Origin: Tetradesmus obliquus
Lineage: Eukaryota > Chlorophyta > Chlorophyceae > Sphaeropleales > Scenedesmaceae
Length of the DNA stretch: 64,000 nucleotides
Assembly (NCBI GenBank): GCA_030272155.1
Contig: CP126198.1
Location: 1,240,001-1,304,000, forward strand
Direction of reading: 5' to 3'
Positions 60,076-64,000 of the stretch are shown here, piece by piece. Position 1 is the first letter of the stretch. Every line of letters begins with the position of its first letter. Position numbers and translations under genes: made by a program. The notes under the pieces are model-generated. The model saw only the letters and a program-made list of their open reading frames with translations. It made no database searches and was not told where the DNA came from.

Positions 60076-62960
60076 CGCCCCCGGTTCTGAATTATGTTAT
60101 GATGGTTAGGTGTTTGCCCAATGACAGGCATGCTTGCTTGAGGACGGATTGTTTTCCCTGTGTGTAACATACAGATTGTGGCGCACACTGTGGAGCAGCC
60201 GCCTGTGGCTTGTAATATGACAGAATTAGGCTTGTCTTGTCGTGCATAGCATGGAGAATCTGCTGCCTGGTTATGCTGTGTGACTCACTGTTATGCTCTG
60301 AGAGCGCTGGCAGGCCGACGGTTGTGACCTTGCTAGGATGCAGCCTGCCTGTGGGCTTGAGTCAGTGGCCGATCCCACCCAATGTCCATGATGGAGTAGG
60401 CCGCTGCGGCACCAGGCAGCTTGGTGTACTAAACCACCTAGTAGGTGCCACCTAGTAGGTGGCACGCTGGCACTTGGCGGGCAATCTGGTATGCTCCGTG
60501 TTTTGACAACGGCAGGCTACCAGAGCAGCAACGCTCTACACAAGAAACATTGCTATCTGTTGACTGAACAGGACCTTACAGGGGCTGTCACAGGTACGGT
60601 ACCAGTCTGCTGACATAGCAGCCATGCTGGCGGAGCCCCTCAGGGTTTAGCAGTGCTGAACATGCGAGTACACACTATTTTATGTCGTGGCCATGGTTAT
60701 GCAGATGGTGCTACCTGCAAGTCAGGGTTTGCCGTGGTCAGGTCAGCACCACCTCGACAATGCACAGCAATAAAAGACTGCAAACAAATGAAACATACAC
60801 TAGAATACTTGGTAAATGTGTATAATGGGCACGATAGTGCCTCACAGCGAAGATCAGCATGTCACCACAGTGTTGCACAGTTTCCCCGCACTGCTGAAAC
60901 ACCAGCCTCACCACTAGATCGTTTCAATCCACAACTTTTTCGTTCACTTGTCGAGATTGTCCCATTGTGCGGTGCTGCCAGGCGTGTCATTTGTTACAAT
61001 ACAAAACGGCAGGTGGCAAACGCCCGTGGAGTGATCGTCGACTGGCAAGTAAACAGCTGCAGACAACAGTTGCATTGATTACTACAGAAGCAAACGAGTG
61101 ATCGCACCCCTGTCGCGCACCGCAGCTGCTGTGCAGGTAGTGCGTAGGCCTGAAACAGGCTACGAGCTTGTGTCCGCTGGCAGAGCCCTTCGCGAACAGT
61201 GAACATGAATCACAACATATCAATGCGAGCATTGAGTATTCAGGTGGCTGCGGATGCCTGCTCATTGAGCTGCAGCAGTCTGTGCAGCAGTAGGCAGCTT
61301 TGCAGATATCCTGCAGGACATCATACACTGTTTGAAGCGCCTGGCGCGGCAAGGTGATCATCGTTCTACATCAGAGCCATGGTAAGCCACTTACAGGCAG
61401 ATCAGCAGCGGTTGGAACGACAGCCGGCGCCCAGCTCACTGTGGCATAGCAGCAGCAGCAGCAACAGTCGCAGCATTGCAGCAGTACCGTTGCAGAAAAG
61501 AACAAACATTCACCAGATCAGGATCAGTTCCATGTACAGCTATATTAGCCATGCTATGCTAGCTTCGCAGGGCTGTGTGCGTGCAGGTTGTCCACAGGTG
61601 CAGTTGTGCATCACATGTGCTGATGTTGCTGTTTGCAGGCTCCTACCAGCTGTTTGATTCCCAGCATCACAGGTGGGTCGGAGTTATGCTCGTAAAACAT
61701 AACACGTTACTGCTGCTGCTGCTGCTGCTGTCATAAAGTGACAGCTCTTCCTACTTGGAGCATGCTGCTGCCGCACACTTGGCATTTTTTGCAATGCGTA
61801 CATGAACCACAACGCAGGCAGCAGACAACATGCCCAGCAGGCCAGCAGGTGCATGATGTAGAACATGCCTGTGACTTCACGCCTTGCCATGCCCGCAGTG
61901 TGGAGTGCACACCACCCATCCAGCTGCTGCTGTCTGCTTCTCTCACACTTGATTGCAGTAAGCGTGGGGCCGCTGGATTTGGTGCAGCGGCAAACCTGCT
62001 GCTGGGAGATTGTGTTTGTGATGAATTGGCAGGAAGCTTGCACGGGCAGGCAGCAGGGGACACAGCAAGCAACCAGCTGGCAGCTTGGCATGGCTGGTGC
62101 ACTTTCTGGTGAGCTTCAAGACGGTAAATGCCAGTGCAAGCAGTCTGCCTCATATGTGTAGTGCAGCGGCAGCGATTGGGTTGGCGCCCAGGACGCAGGC
62201 TCTTGCTCTTGAGCGTGGCAAGTAGGTGGCGGGCGCCAATCGGCACGCACGCACCTGCTGGCCCAAACCCTGTTTGGCATAGGGCCAACCTCAGCAAGTG
62301 CCACGTCCTACGCTGCAGCCTGCACGTATCAAGTGCAACTGCTCTGTTTCTGCTGCACTGCTGCAGGGGTGAAGACAACTGCTACACTTGTGATCAATGC
62401 GGGCGGTGGCGGCGTGCCAACTCGCTGTTGCTGCATGCTGGGCAGGAAACAGTGTGCGATCAACAGCTGTTGAAATAGACATGGTGTCTTCGGCAGATGG
62501 TTGAACGCAGCTGTGATGGCAGCCCACTGCTGCATTGCTTTGCTGGCACTGCTTGCAGCAGGATGCACAGATATCGCAATTGCGTGTGCTACTGACATAG
62601 GCATGCCCGGTACCAGTGGTAGGACTGCAATGTTGTCAATGTGTTATTGTCAACTTATCTGTGTGTTGTCCCCATGGGGAGTGGCCACTGCTTCTACGCA
62701 TGCGTATTCTGCACAGAAGCTGCTGCTGAGCATCAAAGCACTGCATCAGCATTTGTCTTTGTGCATGATGCGTTTGCTGTTTGGTGTTTACAGTCGTGTC
62801 CTGCAAGCCTTCACATGCATGCACATTGTGCAGTGATAGCAGGCAGTGGCCAGTCACCAGTGCCGAGGGCGACCACCATCGAGGTGTTCTTGACTGCAGC
62901 TTTACTGTGGCGTCGAGATACGCATATAGTGCTTTTGTTACAGCTTTTCTGGTGCTGTAA
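60076..62960. other. Spacer without a supported gene
   Basis: Frames of 60 to 215 codons occur on both strands with no consistent motif. A short plus-strand piece at about 62365-62475 (CYTCDQCGRWRRAN) recalls a CW-type zinc-finger start but is isolated. Several TGCAG and GTGAG borders suggest some undetected exons may exist. Confidence 0.35.
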
Positions 62961-62963
62961 CAC

Positions 62964-63097
62964 GTGTCCAGTTGCACGTCCAGTTTGACGTCCAGTCTGC
63001 CTCCTCAACGTCCAGTGCACAACTGGACGTGCTCACGTCCAGTCCCAACTTGACGAGCCACATGTCACGTCCAGTTGCATGATGTGCAACTGGACGT
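62964..63097 (+). repeat. Cluster of ACGTCCAGT motifs in both orientations
   Basis: ACGTCCAGT occurs at 62976, 62988, 63008, 63035 and 63067, and its reverse complement at 63022 and 63089. Pairs such as 63022/63035 and 63067/63089 can form short hairpins. Confidence 0.9.
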
Positions 63098-63483
63098 GCC
63101 TTGACTTGCATCTTGATTGTCTGGTGATCATAGTGCTGGCACTTGCAAAGTTGCGTTACGCACACATGCTCCCACTCCTGCTGCTGCTGCTGCTCGCACC
63201 TTTGTTCAAATCTTACACATACAGGGCAAAGCTAAACCCTACTGTAATGATCAACGGGTTTGGAGACCTAGAGGGCAACGTACCTGGCAGTAACCTGCCC
63301 GTGTGCCAGTACACACTGCAACGGGCACGGCAATTCACAGACAGCATATCATTTGCACTGGCGGTGCATCCCTTTGTGAGTGAGCAGATATACCCTGATG
63401 GTTAATTGACGGACAATAATGGGGAACAATGCAGCAGCCAGCACAGCAACTGCTGAACTATGAATAAAGGCATGTAGCACCTG

Positions 63484-63720
63484 CAGGCAGCAGACAGGGA
63501 ACAATGACGAACCTCACAACAGGTTTCTGCGCCTGCACCGCCATAGTTCACTGCCTTTTGGACCTGCAGGCAGTTGACAGGGAGCGGCTTGAGTCCCAGG
63601 CGGATGCCAATCAATCCTGCTGCTGCAACCGCTGCACTAACTGCTGCACTTGCCGTTGCCTAATCCTGTATGTTTGCAGGCAGTTGACAAAGAGCGCCTA
63701 GAGTCCTGGACCAAAAGGAT
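63484..63720 (+). repeat. Repeated exon-like start behind TGCAG
   Basis: TGCAG|GCAGTTGACA(G/A)(G/A)GAGCG encoding AVD(R/K)ERLES occurs at 63569 and 63680, with a decayed copy at 63486. This is the same acceptor-copy pattern seen in other genes. Confidence 0.7.
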
Positions 63721-63840
63721 GCTCAGGGCAACAACATAGCGGCCAGCAGGGACAGTGTGGCGCGCTGGCAGCGTGGGCTGCAGGCCTGCTTCGACTACGC
63801 CATCAACAACCAGAAGTTCAGGGTGCTGCATGTGCTGGGG
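63718..63840 (+). CDS. Partial exon of an unassigned gene at the window edge
   Basis: One frame reads DQKDAQGNNIAASRD, then VARWQRGLQACFDYAINN and FRVLHVLG, ending at GGG|GTGAGG. It has the composition of a real soluble protein exon. The frame is closed upstream by TGA at about 63685, and AVDKERLESW lies in a different frame, so the acceptor is unclear. The family is not recognised, and the gene must continue beyond the window. Confidence 0.4.
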
Positions 63841-64000
63841 TGAGGGAGGACGGAAAACGGGATCTGCTGAGATTGCAAGTGCCTGTGCTGCCTGGACGCT
63901 CTGGTGCCTCTTGCTTGCTGCTTTGTACCGCTAAACAAGCAGCATGTTCTTGCCTGGTTTTGTTCACCAAAAACGCAATGCTTATGTTGCTTTTCATGTG

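Noticed and set aside
61731..62378. 215-codon minus-strand frame
   Set aside because: No motif, no splice partners, and composition like surrounding noncoding DNA.
62365..62478. CW-type zinc finger (CYTCDQCGRWRRAN)
   Set aside because: Only the first part of the domain pattern is present and no neighbouring exon supports it.

Overview
The window reads as nuclear DNA of a green alga (Chlorophyta, probably core Chlorophyceae). Genes are split by introns with GTGAG...TGCAG borders, coding and intron sequence is full of CAG/CTG runs, TGTAA (the green-algal poly(A) signal) lies behind genes, and one gene is NOL, the chlorophyll b reductase of green plastids. All exon models are hand-built from open frames, splice borders and phase. 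Where I give a protein length, the exon sum is a whole number of codons. No transcript evidence was available.

Layout. 1-507 (+): 3' end of a GUP1-like MBOAT protein. 1451-4338 (+): a glycerophosphodiester phosphodiesterase. 5267-11133 (+): a large low-complexity single-pass surface protein. 11825-12286 (+): a small, probably plastid-targeted protein. 14890-18143 (+) and 34790-37277 (-): two paralogues of an unrecognised coiled-coil family (gene A and gene B) in opposite orientation. Between them lie LINE and retroelement debris (20.3-22.8 kb) and a CACTA/EnSpm-like DNA transposon (about 22.8-31.8 kb). The transposon holds a TNP2-type transposase (26717-30864, +), a divergent 705-residue partner gene (23093-26547, -) and a 63-nt tRNA-like cloverleaf (30912-30974). 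38591-40100 (-): a DUF971 protein. 40.6-43.25 kb: two minus-strand LINE copies. 43279-48382 (-): a polytopic membrane protein locus whose downstream end abuts the larger LINE. 49234-54463 (-): NOL. 55280-59205 (+): an MsrA-family protein. The right end holds repeats and one unassigned exon.

The main theme is repeated local duplication of exon-intron junction blocks. In at least six unrelated genes, an exon end with its splice site and some flanking intron is copied two to fourteen times in tandem. In three genes only the last acceptor keeps the frame open. In two genes every duplicated donor is phase-compatible, so donor choice could add 72-residue or 11-residue blocks to the protein.

The strongest mobile-element result is the CACTA-like unit with its uncharacterised divergent partner and the cloverleaf just behind the transposase stop. 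The LINE copies end in (TGTAA)n, a tandem copy of the host poly(A) signal.
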